64,000 bases of DNA. It comes from Archangium primigenium. GTDB lineage: Bacteria > Myxococcota > Myxococcia > Myxococcales > Myxococcaceae. The notes below the pieces were generated by a model. That model had not been told where the DNA came from, searched no databases, and worked only from the letters and a program-made list of their open reading frames with translations. The stretch is from positions 7,559,224-7,623,223 of the forward strand of contig NZ_JADWYI010000001.1 in assembly GCF_016904885.1 (NCBI RefSeq). Direction: 5' to 3'. Shown here one piece after another: positions 39,711-50,575 of the stretch. Each line of letters opens with the position of its first letter. The first letter of the stretch is position 1. The position numbers and the translations under genes were made by a program.

Positions 39711-39884
39711 ACGCGGCGCGGCAGCACGCGCGGTGCGGGCGGGCCGCCGGGGGGCCACGGGTCCGTCGCCACCCCGGGGGGCGAGAGGGGAAGCCGGGGG
39801 CGCCCACCCCGTCCGCGAAAGCGCACGAGGAGGAGTGCACGGGCGCGCGGGACGTGAAAGATTCGTGACCTCGACGAATCGCCC

Positions 39885-41522
39885 ATGTCCTTTCCGCGCC
39901 GCCCCCTGAGCCCCCTCGCCCCGCTGCTCGCCACCCTGTTGTTGGGCGGGTGTGCCCTCTTCACGGGACGCACGTCCCCGTCCGATGAGGCCGGAGACGT
40001 CACGCAGGAGGACGAGCCCACCGTCACGGTCACGCTCCTGCACGTCAACGACGTGTACCAGTTCATGCCGGTGGACTTCGGCGCCCGGGGCGGGCTCGCG
40101 CGGCTGTCCACGCTGCGCAAGCGCATGCTCGCCGAGTCCCCGAACACGCTGTTCCTCATGGCCGGCGACACGCTGGGGCCCTCGGTGGAGTCCACCGTCT
40201 ACAAGGGCAAGCAGATGATCGACGCGTGGAACGCGCTGGGCGTGGACTACGCGGTGCTCGGCAACCACGAGTTCGACTTCGGGCCGGACGTGCTGCGCCA
40301 GCGCATCCGCGAGTCGCGCTTCACGTGGCTGGGCGCCAACGTCATGGACAAGGAGACGCGCCGGCCCTTCGGCGACACGCCCCCCTTCGTCATCCGCGAC
40401 GTGGGCGGCGTGAAGGTGGGCCTGTTCGGCGTGCTCCTGGGCAAGACGAAGTACAGCTCCAAGCCCGGCCCGGACGTGTACTTCACCGACACCTGCCAGA
40501 AGGCGCGCGAGCTCGTGCCGCAGATGAAGGCCCAGGGCGCCCAGGTCATCATCGGGCTGACCCACCTGTTCGTCGCCGAGGACAAGGTGCTCGCGCGCTG
40601 CGCGCCCATCGATCTCATCATCGGCGGCCACGAGCACGTGATGATGCAGGCGGTGAGCAACGGCACGCCCATCGTGAAGATGTCCTCCGAGGCGCGCGAG
40701 CTCGGCCGGGTCACCCTGCACGTGGGCACCCGCAGCGGCAAGCTCAAGAGCATGGACTTCGACATGACGCCGGTCACGCCCGACATCCCCGAGGACGCGG
40801 CTTTCGCCGCCGCCATGCGCCCCTACGACACGATGATGGCCGAGCTGTCCGAGCCCGTGGGCCGCACCAACGTGCCGCTCGACGCCGTCGAGGACAACAA
40901 CCGCACCCAGGAGACCAACCTCGGCTCGTTCATCGCGGACGCCTACCGCCAGGCGGCCGGCGCCGAGGTGGCCCTCATCAACGGCGGCGCCATCCGCTCG
41001 GACTCGGTGCTCCGCCCCGGCCCCCTCACCCGCCGGGACGTGCTCGCCATCCACCCCTTCCCCGACTCGGTGGTGAGCATCGAGGTGACGGGCGCCACCC
41101 TCCACCAGGCGCTGGAGAACGGCGTGAGCCGCAGCGCCGAGGAGGCCGGCCCGGGACGCTTCCCCCAGGTGTCCGGCATCGCCTACGCCTTCGACGTGTG
41201 CCGCCCCCCGGGCGAGCGCGTGCTCAACGTGCGCGTGAACGGCGAGCCGCTGGATCCCCGGCGCACCTACACGCTCGCCACCAACTCGTTCCTCTCGGGC
41301 GGCGGCGACGGCTACACCATGTTCAAGGGGGCCCACTACCGCCTGCAGCCCAAGCAGGGGCCCACCACGCAGGAAGTGCTGCGCTCGGCCTTCGCCGCGC
41401 GGCCCATCGACGCCACGAAGGATGGCCGCATCGAGCGGCTGCACGCGGGCACGCCGGACCTCACCACGAGCAACGACGGCATCCTCGACTGCCCCACGCT
41501 GCCCGCCCGGGCCTCGCACTGA
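39885..41522 (+). CDS. Lipoprotein 5'-nucleotidase / metallophosphatase (second copy)
   Basis: The 545-residue protein has a lipoprotein signal (L-A-P-L-L-A-T-L-L-L-G-G-C). Metallophosphatase ligands follow as L-H-V-N-D-V-Y-Q-F, M-A-G-D-T-L-G-P, L-G-N-H-E-F-D-F-G, G-L-T-H-L-F and G-G-H-E-H. The C-terminal domain has N-G-G-A-I-R-S-D and F-P-D-S-V-V-S-I. Note V-N-D-V-Y replacing the usual N-D-x-H-G in the first motif. It is a distant paralogue of the gene at 6990-8813 and probably acts on nucleotides in the periplasm or outer surface. A short hairpin lies directly before its start and no SD is visible. Confidence 0.9.
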   Translation: MSFPRRPLSPLAPLLATLLLGGCALFTGRTSPSDEAGDVTQEDEPTVTVTLLHVNDVYQFMPVDFGARGGLARLSTLRKRMLAESPNTLFLMAGDTLGPSVESTVYKGKQMIDAWNALGVDYAVLGNHEFDFGPDVLRQRIRESRFTWLGANVMDKETRRPFGDTPPFVIRDVGGVKVGLFGVLLGKTKYSSKPGPDVYFTDTCQKARELVPQMKAQGAQVIIGLTHLFVAEDKVLARCAPIDLIIGGHEHVMMQAVSNGTPIVKMSSEARELGRVTLHVGTRSGKLKSMDFDMTPVTPDIPEDAAFAAAMRPYDTMMAELSEPVGRTNVPLDAVEDNNRTQETNLGSFIADAYRQAAGAEVALINGGAIRSDSVLRPGPLTRRDVLAIHPFPDSVVSIEVTGATLHQALENGVSRSAEEAGPGRFPQVSGIAYAFDVCRPPGERVLNVRVNGEPLDPRRTYTLATNSFLSGGGDGYTMFKGAHYRLQPKQGPTTQEVLRSAFAARPIDATKDGRIERLHAGTPDLTTSNDGILDCPTLPARASH

Positions 41523-41532
41523 GCGGCCGGGG

Positions 41533-42303
41533 CTACGCCCACCCACGCAGCCGGTAGACGAAGCGGCCGAACAGCTCGCGCAGCGCGTCCGAGCCCGCCG
41601 ACAGGTTGGACGCCCGGGGCTGCCACCAGCCCGTGTGCGGGTAGAAGCCGTGCGCGCGCACGTCCACGGCGAGCGTGTCCGGGTGCAGGCCCACCGCCTC
41701 GAAGGTGCCCCGGGCCCGCGGCAGGTGCGCCGCGCTCGTCACCAACAAGAGCCGCGTCCAGCCCCGCTCGCGGATGAGCCGCTCGGACTCCAGCGCGTTC
41801 TCCCGGGTGTTGCGGCTGCGCGTCTCGCGAACGATCCGCTCGGGGGCGATGCCCCACAGCTCCAACTGCCGCCCGAGGATGTCCGCCTCCACCAGGGCCC
41901 CGGGCCGCGTGTCCAACGTGCCGCCGGACAAGAGCACCGACCCCGCCCGCCCGCTCCGGAGCAGCTCGAAGCCCCGGAGCACGCGCTCCACCGCGGGCGT
42001 GTACTCGGGCAGCCCCGAGCGCTCCGAGGCATCCGCGTCCACCATGCCCCCGAGCACGATGACCGCGTCGTACACGCGGCCCTCCTGGTAGGTGGACACC
42101 GCGTCCGCCTCCACCCAGCGCTGCAGCAGGTTGGCCACCGGCTCGGTGGAGAACAGGTAGAGCACCAGGCCCCCGAGCACCTGCAGCCCCGTGGCCAGCC
42201 GCGCCCGCCCGCGGCGCACGAGCCCGCCCGCGGCCAAGAGCAGCAGGCCCCAGGACAGCGGCGCGAGCAGGAGATCCAGCAGCTTGGAGAGGAAGAGGAA
42301 CAT
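41533..42303 (-). CDS. YdcF/SanA-type (DUF218) membrane protein
   Basis: The 256-residue protein has two predicted N-terminal membrane segments (F-L-S-K-L-L-D-L-L-L-A-P-L-S-W and L-Q-V-L-G-G-L-V-L-Y-L-F). The DUF218 domain follows: Y-D-A-V-I-V-L-G-G-M-V, V-L-L-S-G-G-T, R-N-T-R-E-N-A and L-V-T-S-A-A-H-L-P-R-A. In other bacteria this family (SanA, ElyC, YdcF) influences envelope barrier and cell-wall precursor use. It is 10 bp downstream of nadK on the same strand and probably cotranscribed. Confidence 0.88.
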   Translation of the reverse strand: MFLFLSKLLDLLLAPLSWGLLLLAAGGLVRRGRARLATGLQVLGGLVLYLFSTEPVANLLQRWVEADAVSTYQEGRVYDAVIVLGGMVDADASERSGLPEYTPAVERVLRGFELLRSGRAGSVLLSGGTLDTRPGALVEADILGRQLELWGIAPERIVRETRSRNTRENALESERLIRERGWTRLLLVTSAAHLPRARGTFEAVGLHPDTLAVDVRAHGFYPHTGWWQPRASNLSAGSDALRELFGRFVYRLRGWA

Positions 42304-42313
42304 GGGCGCGGGC

Positions 42314-43159
42314 CTAGCGCTCGCCCCAGTGCAGCTTCTTGCGCAGGATGGAGAAGTAGCCCACGCCCGGATCGCGCACGAGTTGCACCCGGTGGGGCGA
42401 GCGCACCACCTCGATGCTGTCGCCGCACTGCAGGCCGTGGCCCGTCTGCCCGTCCAGGGTGAGGAAGGTGTCCGCCGTCTCGCTGCACAGGGTGACGCGG
42501 ATGGTGCGGTCCGCTGGGACGAGGGTGGAGCGGTGCGTGAGCGCGTGCGAGCAGATGGGGGTGAGCACGGTGCAGTCCACCGAGGGGTGCACGATGGGCC
42601 CGCCCGCCGACAGCGAATAGGCCGTGGAGCCCGTGGGCGTGGCGAGGATGACGCCGTCCGCCTTGTACGTGGCCACGGGGACGCCGTCGATGGACACCTC
42701 GTGGTCCGCCACGCGCGCGAGCGCCCCCTTGTTGATGACCACGTCGTTGAGCACCTCGTCGTGCATCAGCACCTTGTCGCCCCGGATGAGGCGGCAGGTG
42801 AGCTTCATGCGCGACTCGGACTTGAAGCGCCCGGCGAGCACCTCCTCCAGCGCCGGGAAGAGCCCGTCCGCCGGAATCTCCGTCAGGAAGCCCAGCGAGC
42901 CCAGGTTCACCCCGAGGATGGGCACGGGGTGGCCCCCGAGCAGCCGCGCCGCGTGGATGAGGGTGCCGTCCCCTCCGAGCACCACCACCAGGTCCGCCCG
43001 GGTGGCCAGGTCCCGGTCCTCCACCCGCGGCCAGCCGAGGGTGTGGGCCAGCAAGCGGTCGCCCATCACCTCCAGGGCCGGGTAGCGCTCGCGGATGCGG
43101 GCGGCCAGCTCCGTGGCCTCGGGCTTGTCCTTCTTGGCGACGAGTAGCAGGGTCTGCAC
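42314..43159 (-). CDS. nadK: NAD(+)/NADH kinase
   Basis: The GTG start gives 281 residues. NAD-kinase motifs are V-V-L-G-G-D-G-T-L-I-H-A-A-R, N-L-G-S-L-G-F-L-T-E, L-N-D-V-V-I-N-K and the nucleotide loop A-T-P-T-G-S-T-A-Y-S-L-S-A-G-G-P-I-V-H-P. It makes NADP from NAD and ATP and is generally essential. The usual L-N-E of the NE motif reads L-N-D here. It shares a 109-bp divergent region with rarA. Confidence 0.95.
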   Translation of the reverse strand: MQTLLLVAKKDKPEATELAARIRERYPALEVMGDRLLAHTLGWPRVEDRDLATRADLVVVLGGDGTLIHAARLLGGHPVPILGVNLGSLGFLTEIPADGLFPALEEVLAGRFKSESRMKLTCRLIRGDKVLMHDEVLNDVVINKGALARVADHEVSIDGVPVATYKADGVILATPTGSTAYSLSAGGPIVHPSVDCTVLTPICSHALTHRSTLVPADRTIRVTLCSETADTFLTLDGQTGHGLQCGDSIEVVRSPHRVQLVRDPGVGYFSILRKKLHWGER

Positions 43160-43268
43160 GATAGGCTGGGGTTGTAGATCACCCGGCCCGGCGCGCGCTG
43201 GAGGAAATGGTCACTTCGACGCCCGCTGGACACGAGCGCCCCCTTCCGGGAGCGCCCCAAGGAGCTCC

Positions 43269-44600
43269 ATGGACCTCTTCGACCATGCCGGCCGCCAGGA
43301 CGCGGCCACCCTGGCCCCGCTCGCCGAGCGCCTGCGCCCCACCCGGCTGGAGGACTTCGTCGGCCAGGAGCACCTCACCGGCGAGGGCCGCTTCCTGCGC
43401 CGCGCCATCCAGCACGACCAGGTGCCCTCGCTCATCCTCTGGGGCCCCCCGGGCACGGGCAAGACGACGCTCGCCCACCTCATCGCCCACTCCACGGGCG
43501 CCGCCTTCGAGTCCCTGTCCGCGGTGCTCTCCGGGGTGAAGGAAATCCGCGAGACGGTGGCGCGCGCCCAGGAGCGCTGGAAGATGCGCCGCCAGCGCAC
43601 CCTGCTCTTCGTGGATGAAATCCACCGCTTCAACAAGGGCCAGCAGGACGCGCTCCTGCCCCACGTGGAGAAGGGCACGCTCACGCTCATCGGCGCCACC
43701 ACGGAGAACCCCTCCTTCGAGCTCAACGCGGCGCTCCTGTCGCGCACGCGGGTCATCACCCTGCGCGGGCTGGAGGAGGAGGAGCTGGTGGCGCTCCTGC
43801 GCCGGGCGGTGGCGGACCCCAAGGGGCTCGCGGGCAAGGTGGCGGTGGACGACGCGGCGCTCGCCTTCATCGTCCAGGCCTCGGGGGGCGACGCGCGCAA
43901 GGCCCTCACGGCGCTGGAGGCGGCGGCGGCGCACGGCGGCACCCGGGTGGACAAGGCCACGGCCGAGGAGGCCCTGCAGCACAAGGCGCTGCTCTACGAC
44001 AAGGCGGGCGAGGAGCACTACACCGTCGTGAGCGCCTTCATCAAATCCATGCGCGGCTCGGACGTGGACGCGGCGCTCTACTGGATGACCCGCATGCTGG
44101 AGGCGGGAGAGGATCCGGTCTTCATCTTCCGGCGCATGGTGATCTTCGCCTCGGAGGACGTGGGCAACGCGGACCCGCGGGCGCTGGGCGTGGCGGTGGA
44201 CGCGCTGCGGGCCTTCGAGCTGATGGGCCTGCCCGAGGGCACCCTGCCCCTCACCCAGGCGGTGACGTACCTGGCGCTCGCGCCCAAGTCCAACGCCGTG
44301 CTCACCGCCTACGCCGCGGCGCGCGCGGCCGTCACCGAGCGCGGCGCCCTGCCCGTGCCGCCCCACCTGCGCAACGCCCATACGAAGTTGACCAAGTCCC
44401 TCGGCTACGGCGCGGGCTACAAGTACCCGCACAACTTCGAGGGCAACTACGTGCCCGAGCAGTACCTGCCCGAGCCGCTCCAGGGCAGCCGCTTCTACAC
44501 CCCCACGCGCAACGGCTTCGAGCGGGAGATGGCCGAGCGCTACGAGGAGATCCGCCGTCAGGTGGAGGGCCGCCCACGCGAGCCCGGTGAAGAGGGCTAG
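43269..44600 (+). CDS. rarA: AAA+ recombination factor A (RarA/MgsA)
   Basis: The ATG is preceded by AAGGAG and gives 443 residues. It has R-P-T-R-L-E-D-F-V-G-Q-E-H-L, Walker A W-G-P-P-G-T-G-K-T-T, Walker B L-F-V-D-E-I-H-R-F-N-K-G-Q-Q-D, sensor 1 G-A-T-T-E-N-P-S-F, and the C-terminal tetramerisation region with A-L-Y-W-M-T-R-M-L-E-A-G-E-D-P. RarA acts on stalled replication forks with single-strand binding protein. The reading frame extends upstream to 43095 but overlaps nadK and is not needed. Confidence 0.95.
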   Translation: MDLFDHAGRQDAATLAPLAERLRPTRLEDFVGQEHLTGEGRFLRRAIQHDQVPSLILWGPPGTGKTTLAHLIAHSTGAAFESLSAVLSGVKEIRETVARAQERWKMRRQRTLLFVDEIHRFNKGQQDALLPHVEKGTLTLIGATTENPSFELNAALLSRTRVITLRGLEEEELVALLRRAVADPKGLAGKVAVDDAALAFIVQASGGDARKALTALEAAAAHGGTRVDKATAEEALQHKALLYDKAGEEHYTVVSAFIKSMRGSDVDAALYWMTRMLEAGEDPVFIFRRMVIFASEDVGNADPRALGVAVDALRAFELMGLPEGTLPLTQAVTYLALAPKSNAVLTAYAAARAAVTERGALPVPPHLRNAHTKLTKSLGYGAGYKYPHNFEGNYVPEQYLPEPLQGSRFYTPTRNGFEREMAERYEEIRRQVEGRPREPGEEG

Positions 44601-44616
44601 GGACGCGGGCTAGGGA

Positions 44617-46085
<1,469 letters not shown>

Positions 46086-46089
<4 letters not shown>

Positions 46090-47636
46090 GGCAACCTCTC
46101 GAGCTGCAGGGGAATGGGGATGTACACGGTGAAGCGGGAGCCCTCACCCATCTGGGTGTCCACCTTGAAGATGCCCCCGTGGTCCTCGACGATCCGGTAG
46201 GCGATCGCCAGGCCCAGGCCCGTGCCCTGGCCCGGGGGCTTGGTGGTGAACGAGGGTTCGAAGATGCGCGTGAGGTAGCGCTCCTCGATGCCACTGCCCG
46301 TATCGGCGACGCGGAAGAAGCATCGGTCCTCTTCCCTCCCCGTCTCCAAGGTCAGCATTCCTCCCGAGGGCGGAAGGGCGTGCAGACCGTTCTGCAAGAG
46401 GTTGAGCATCACCTGCGACAATTGTCCGGGGTCTCCGAACAGCTCCGGCAGATGGGGCTCGAGCCGCAGCTCCATGCGCACCTTGGGGTACGACTTGAGC
46501 TGCGCGCCGAAGAGCACCGCCGAGTCCTCCGCGCACTTGGTGAGCTGGAAGGGCCGGCGATCCTCGGTCCGACTGTGACGGCTGAACTTGAGCAGGCTCT
46601 CCACGATGCGCTTGCAGCGCAGCGCGCTCTCCTCGATGAGCCCCAAGGACTCCAGGTCCGCGGGGTCTCGGCCCTCGTCGCGCTTCATCAACTGCGCGAA
46701 GGCGAGGATGCCGCCCAGCGGGTTGTTGATCTCGTGCGCCACGCCGCCGGCGAGCTGACCCACCGCCGCCATCTTCTCCGTCTCGATGAACCGGCGGGTC
46801 ATCTCCCGCTCGTCCGTGATGTCCCGGTACGCGCACACCGCGCGGCCCTCGCCCGTGAGCGGGTAGGCGGACATGGCGTACACCCGGCCCCGGCCGTGGA
46901 TCTCCGCGCGGCTGCCCCGGGCGTGCTCCACCGCCGCGGGCAGCGGGCAGTTGGGGCAGGGCTGATCCCGGTCGAAGAGCAGCTTGTGACACAGCTGCTC
47001 GGAGCCCTCCTCGCTCAGGGGCTCCTTGAGCCGGTCCCCCGCGAGCTCCAGGTAGGCCCGGTTGGCGCGGCGCACCCCGTAGTCCTGGCGCACCACCGCC
47101 AGGGGCGTGTCCATGGAGTCGAACGACAGCTCCCACTCACGCTTGGCCTGGCTCAAGAGGTGCGTGCGCAGCGCCACGCGCGTCTCCAGCTCCGCGTTGA
47201 GCCGGCGCAACTCGTCGTTCTGCTGCTGGGTGACCCGCAGCAGCCGCTCGTTCTCCGCCTGCAGGGCGTACTGCTCGAAGGCGCTCTTGACCGTGAGCAC
47301 CAGATGGCTGTCGTTCCACGGCTTGGAGATGAAGCGGAAGATCTCCGAGCGGTTGATGGCCTCCTCGATGGCCTGTTGGTCCGCCTGTCCCGTGAGCATG
47401 ATGCGCTGGGCGCGGGGTACCTGCGCCTTCACGCGGCTGAGGAACTCCACGCCGTTCATGCCCGGCATGCGGAAGTCCGAGATGACCACCTCGGGCGTGA
47501 AACGCTCCAGGGCCTTGAGGCCCTCCTCCGCATCGGAGGCCGTCTCGATCTGCCAATCACCACGACGGAGCACCCGACGGATCGACTTCAGGATGTACTC
47601 CTCGTCGTCCACCAGCAGCAGCCGCCCGCGTGGCAC
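46086..47636 (-). CDS. Hybrid response regulator / histidine kinase
   Basis: The GTG start preceded by GGGAG gives 516 residues. An N-terminal receiver (L-L-V-D-D-E-E, V-V-I-S-D-F-R-M-P) is followed by a coiled coil and a PAS domain with C-P-N-C-P, a possible metal or redox site. The dimerisation box is G-G-V-A-H-E-I-N-N-P-L and the ATPase boxes are N-L-L-Q-N-G, D-T-G-S-G-I and G-Q-G-T-G-L-G-L. No membrane segment is visible, so it is cytoplasmic and receives an upstream phosphorelay or a cytoplasmic cue. It is translationally coupled to the NtrC-type regulator, which is its likely target. Confidence 0.94.
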
Positions 47637-47675
47637 CGCTCCCTGTGTCTGCGCCAGTTCCAGTGGATACCTCGT

Positions 47676-47695
47676 CCTGGGTCCGAAGACCCCAG
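47676..47695 (-). promoter_or_regulatory. UUCG hairpin in the kinase-operon leader
   Basis: On the minus strand a stem of CCTGGGGTC / GACCCAGG with one bulged base closes a TTCG loop, an extra-stable tetraloop. It lies 40 bp before the kinase GTG. Confidence 0.5.
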
Positions 47696-47788
47696 GGTTT
47701 GCAATGACGCTGCCAACGTGCAGCGACTCGCAAACCGCCCTGATACCGGGTGGTTCCGTACCCGGGGACCGGTCCCACCCTGGGTCGA

Positions 47789-47817
47789 GCTATACCCCGA
47801 CCCCCAAATCGGGTCAA
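47789..47817 (-). promoter_or_regulatory. Promoter of the kinase / NtrC operon
   Basis: On the minus strand TTGACC (47817-47812) and TATAGC (47794-47789) are 17 bases apart. This gives a leader of about 145 bases and places the start just downstream of the diguanylate cyclase stop. Confidence 0.65.
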
Positions 47818-47849
47818 TAGTGACCCACCGCGCACCGCCCGGAAGGGAG

Positions 47850-48797
47850 CTAGCGAGGAACGGGCCGCTCGGTGGACGAGAGGGCCGTGTGCACACACAC
47901 GCGATTACGGCCCTCGTGCTTGGCCCGGTAGAGCGACTCGTCCGCGGAGCGCACGAGCTGGTCGGCGCTGCCCACCGCGTGGTGGGGGAACGAGGAGACG
48001 CCCACGGAGGCCGTGACGCGCAGGGTGCGCTCGGGGCCGGTGCGCAGCGTGGCCATCTCGCGCCAGACGCGCTCGGCCACGGTGAGCGCGCCGGCCAGGG
48101 GCGTGCGCGGCAGCAGGATGGCGAACTCCTCGCCGCCGTAGCGCGCGAGCAGGTCCGTCTCGCGCACGCCGCGCTGCAGTTGGGCCGCCACGTCGCGCAG
48201 CACGATGTCTCCCACCTGGTGGCCGTGCGTGTCGTTGAAGCTCTTGAAGTGATCCAGGTCGATGAGGATGAGCGACAGCGGATCGTCGTAGCGCTGGGCG
48301 CGCCGGAACTCCTCGCGCAGCCGGTCCTGGAAGTAGCGGTGGTTGTGCACCTGCGTGAGTCCATCCGTGATGGACAAACGTTCCAGCGCGTTCACGCGGG
48401 TCATCAGCGCATCCAGCCGCGCGCGGTCCTGGATGCAGCGGACCATGCGTGCTTGGAGCTCCTCGGGATCCACCGGCGTGCGCACCACCTCCGCGCCCAA
48501 GCGCAGCGCGGCGAGCATCGCGGCGCGCTCCTCGGCGGGCACCAGCGCGATGAGCGAGGGGCCACTGCCCTCGTCATCTCGCGCCATCAGGTGTTGAAGC
48601 AACGCGCGCGAAGGACTTCCCGGTGGCCCCAACACGAGCAACACCAGATGTGCTTCGGGCAGCAACCGTTGGGCCTCCGCGCCCGCGGACACCAACCGGA
48701 TGGCGAAGCCGTCCTGTTCCAACATGCCCACGAGTTCCGCCTGCCGAGCGGGAAACTCGTCCACCAGCAGAATGAGGCGCCTGTCTCCCACATCCAC
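47850..48797 (-). CDS. Diguanylate cyclase with unphosphorylatable receiver
   Basis: The 315-residue protein has a receiver-like N-domain (L-I-L-L-V-D-E-F) whose phosphoacceptor strand reads V-L-L-V-L-G-P-P without an Asp. The linker is helical. The GGDEF domain is intact: L-S-I-T-D-G-L-T-Q-V-H-N-H-R-Y-F, L-I-D-L-D-H-F-K-S-F-N-D and A-R-Y-G-G-E-E-F-A-I-L-L-P. The inhibitory I-site R-E-T-D sits five residues before it. It should synthesise c-di-GMP and be product-inhibited. It is upstream of, and on the same strand as, the kinase operon, but that has its own promoter. Confidence 0.92.
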   Translation of the reverse strand: MDVGDRRLILLVDEFPARQAELVGMLEQDGFAIRLVSAGAEAQRLLPEAHLVLLVLGPPGSPSRALLQHLMARDDEGSGPSLIALVPAEERAAMLAALRLGAEVVRTPVDPEELQARMVRCIQDRARLDALMTRVNALERLSITDGLTQVHNHRYFQDRLREEFRRAQRYDDPLSLILIDLDHFKSFNDTHGHQVGDIVLRDVAAQLQRGVRETDLLARYGGEEFAILLPRTPLAGALTVAERVWREMATLRTGPERTLRVTASVGVSSFPHHAVGSADQLVRSADESLYRAKHEGRNRVCVHTALSSTERPVPR

Positions 48798-48875
48798 CCT
48801 CGGAACGAACGTAAGCCAGCGACGCTATCACGCCGGGGCGAGGCTCCGCGACCGTTGGATTGCACTCGCCCCGCG

Positions 48876-49730
48876 ATGTTTGATACCTGCCGCCTGCCCG
48901 CGTCCCCCAACGCGGACCTTTCGTCGAGGTTTTTCGTGGGCACTGCACCCAGCATCAGTCTTTTCTTCCCCGCCTGGAACGAGGAGGACTACGTCGAGCG
49001 CTCGGTGATGCGCGCCCTCGAGGTCCTCCCCCGCCTGACGGACGATTTCGAGATCATCGTCGTCAACGATGCGTCCACCGACCGCACCCAGGCCATCTGC
49101 GAGGAGCTCGCGGCGCGCATCCCCCAGTTTCGTTTCGTCACCCACCCGGTGAACCTCAAGCTCGGTGGCGCCATGCGCACCGGCCTGTCCGCGTCCACCA
49201 AGGACGTGGTCGTGTACTCGGACATCGACCTGCCCTTCGATCTCAAGGAGCTGGAGCGGGCGCTGCACCTGATGAAGTACCTGGAAGCGGACATGATCTG
49301 CGCCTTCCGCTTCGACCGCACGAGCGAGGGGCCCAAGCGCATCGCCTACTCGTTCGCCTACAACCTGCTCATCCGCACGCTGTTCGGTGTCCACATGAAG
49401 GACATCAACTTCAGCTTCAAGGTGATGCACCGCCGGGTGCTGGAGTCGGTGGAGCTCAACAGCCAGGGCTCGTTCATCGACGCGGAGCTGGTGGTGAAGG
49501 CCATCCACCAGGGCTTCAAGGTCTTCCAGATGGGCGTGGACTACTTCCCGCGCACGCGCGGCGTCTCCACGCTGTCCTCGCCCGCCGTCATCCTCAAGAT
49601 GGTGCGCGAGCTGAGCAAGCTCTACCCGGAGACGCGCTGGCCGCAGGCGACCCAGCGGCCCGTGCGCCTGCCCCCCTCCGTGGCCCCGCTGCACGGCGTG
49701 GCGCGCGAGAAGACGTCCACCTCCGGGTGA
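48876..49730 (+). CDS. GT2-family glycosyltransferase
   Basis: The ATG at 48876 gives 284 residues. The GT-A fold shows S-L-F-F-P-A-W-N-E-E-D-Y-V, V-N-D-A-S-T-D-R-T, G-G-A-M-R-T-G-L and the D-x-D-like V-Y-S-D-I-D-L-P-F. A dolichol-phosphate-sugar-synthase-like pattern (I-N-F-S-F-K-V-M-H-R-R) follows. Such enzymes often put a sugar on a lipid carrier. It has no membrane helix. Its stop overlaps the deacetylase start by GTGA, so the two are coupled. The frame is open far upstream (to 46077), but that is antisense to other genes. Confidence 0.9.
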   Translation: MFDTCRLPASPNADLSSRFFVGTAPSISLFFPAWNEEDYVERSVMRALEVLPRLTDDFEIIVVNDASTDRTQAICEELAARIPQFRFVTHPVNLKLGGAMRTGLSASTKDVVVYSDIDLPFDLKELERALHLMKYLEADMICAFRFDRTSEGPKRIAYSFAYNLLIRTLFGVHMKDINFSFKVMHRRVLESVELNSQGSFIDAELVVKAIHQGFKVFQMGVDYFPRTRGVSTLSSPAVILKMVRELSKLYPETRWPQATQRPVRLPPSVAPLHGVAREKTSTSG

Positions 49731-50575
49731 GGCCGGTGACGCGCACGCGCCTCATCGTCAACGCGGACGACCTCGGGCTGCACCCCGCGCTGGACACGGG
49801 CATCCTCCGGGCCCATCGCGAGGGCATCGTCACCAGCGCCACCCTGCTCGTCATGGGGCCCGGCGCGCCCGAGGCCGTGGCGCGCGCCCGGGAGCAGGGG
49901 CTCGCCCTGGGCGTGCACCTGGCCTTGTCCACCCGGCTGGCCCCCGCGGCCGACCCCGCGCACGTGCCCACCGTGGCCCCCGGCGGACGGCTGCGCGCGA
50001 GCTGGGCCGACTTCGCCCGGGCGTGGCTCACGGGCCAGGTGCGCGGCGAGGAGCTGGAGCGGGAGCTCGCCGCGCAGCTCGCCCGCGCGCGGGCCCTGGG
50101 CGCCCCCGTGGACCACCTGGATGCCCACCAGCACCTGCACCTGCTGCCCGGCGTGCGGCCCCGCGTGGAGGCCCTCGCCCGGCGCGAGGGACTGCCCGTG
50201 CGCTGGCCGGATCGCCTGCCCCGACCGTCGTGGTGGCGCACGCCCGGCCCCGCGGTGAAGACGACCCTGCTCACGCTGCTCGCCCGGAGCGCGCCGCGCG
50301 CCGCCTCGGGCGTGCGGCGCGTGAGCGCGGGCGGCGTGTTCGAGGCGGGCCAGCTCTCCGAGTCCACCCTGCTCGCCCTGCTCGAGCGCCTGCCCGCGGG
50401 GGACTTCGAGCTGGGGTGTCACCCCGGCGAGGGCCATCCCCACGTGCCCGAGGATCCGGCGTGGACGTACGGCTGGCAGTCGGAGTTGGACGCGCTCACC
50501 AGCCCCCGCGTCCGCGCCCGACTGAAGGACGTCGGCGTGGAGCTGACCACCTACGGCGCGTTGTCCGCCACGTAG
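49727..50575 (+). CDS. ChbG/HpnK-type carbohydrate deacetylase
   Basis: The GTG start in a GTGA overlap with the GT2 gene gives 282 residues. The YdjC/ChbG motifs are L-I-V-N-A-D-D-L-G-L-H, L-G-V-H-L-A-L-S, D-H-L-D-A-H-Q-H-L-H-L-L-P-G and the C-terminal E-L-G-C-H-P-G-E. The aspartate and histidine metal ligands are in place. The family removes N-acetyl groups from sugars. Placed behind a GT2, it probably processes a lipid-linked or glycolipid sugar. Its 3' end overlaps the convergent methyltransferase by 25 bp. Confidence 0.9.
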   Translation: MRPVTRTRLIVNADDLGLHPALDTGILRAHREGIVTSATLLVMGPGAPEAVARAREQGLALGVHLALSTRLAPAADPAHVPTVAPGGRLRASWADFARAWLTGQVRGEELERELAAQLARARALGAPVDHLDAHQHLHLLPGVRPRVEALARREGLPVRWPDRLPRPSWWRTPGPAVKTTLLTLLARSAPRAASGVRRVSAGGVFEAGQLSESTLLALLERLPAGDFELGCHPGEGHPHVPEDPAWTYGWQSELDALTSPRVRARLKDVGVELTTYGALSAT

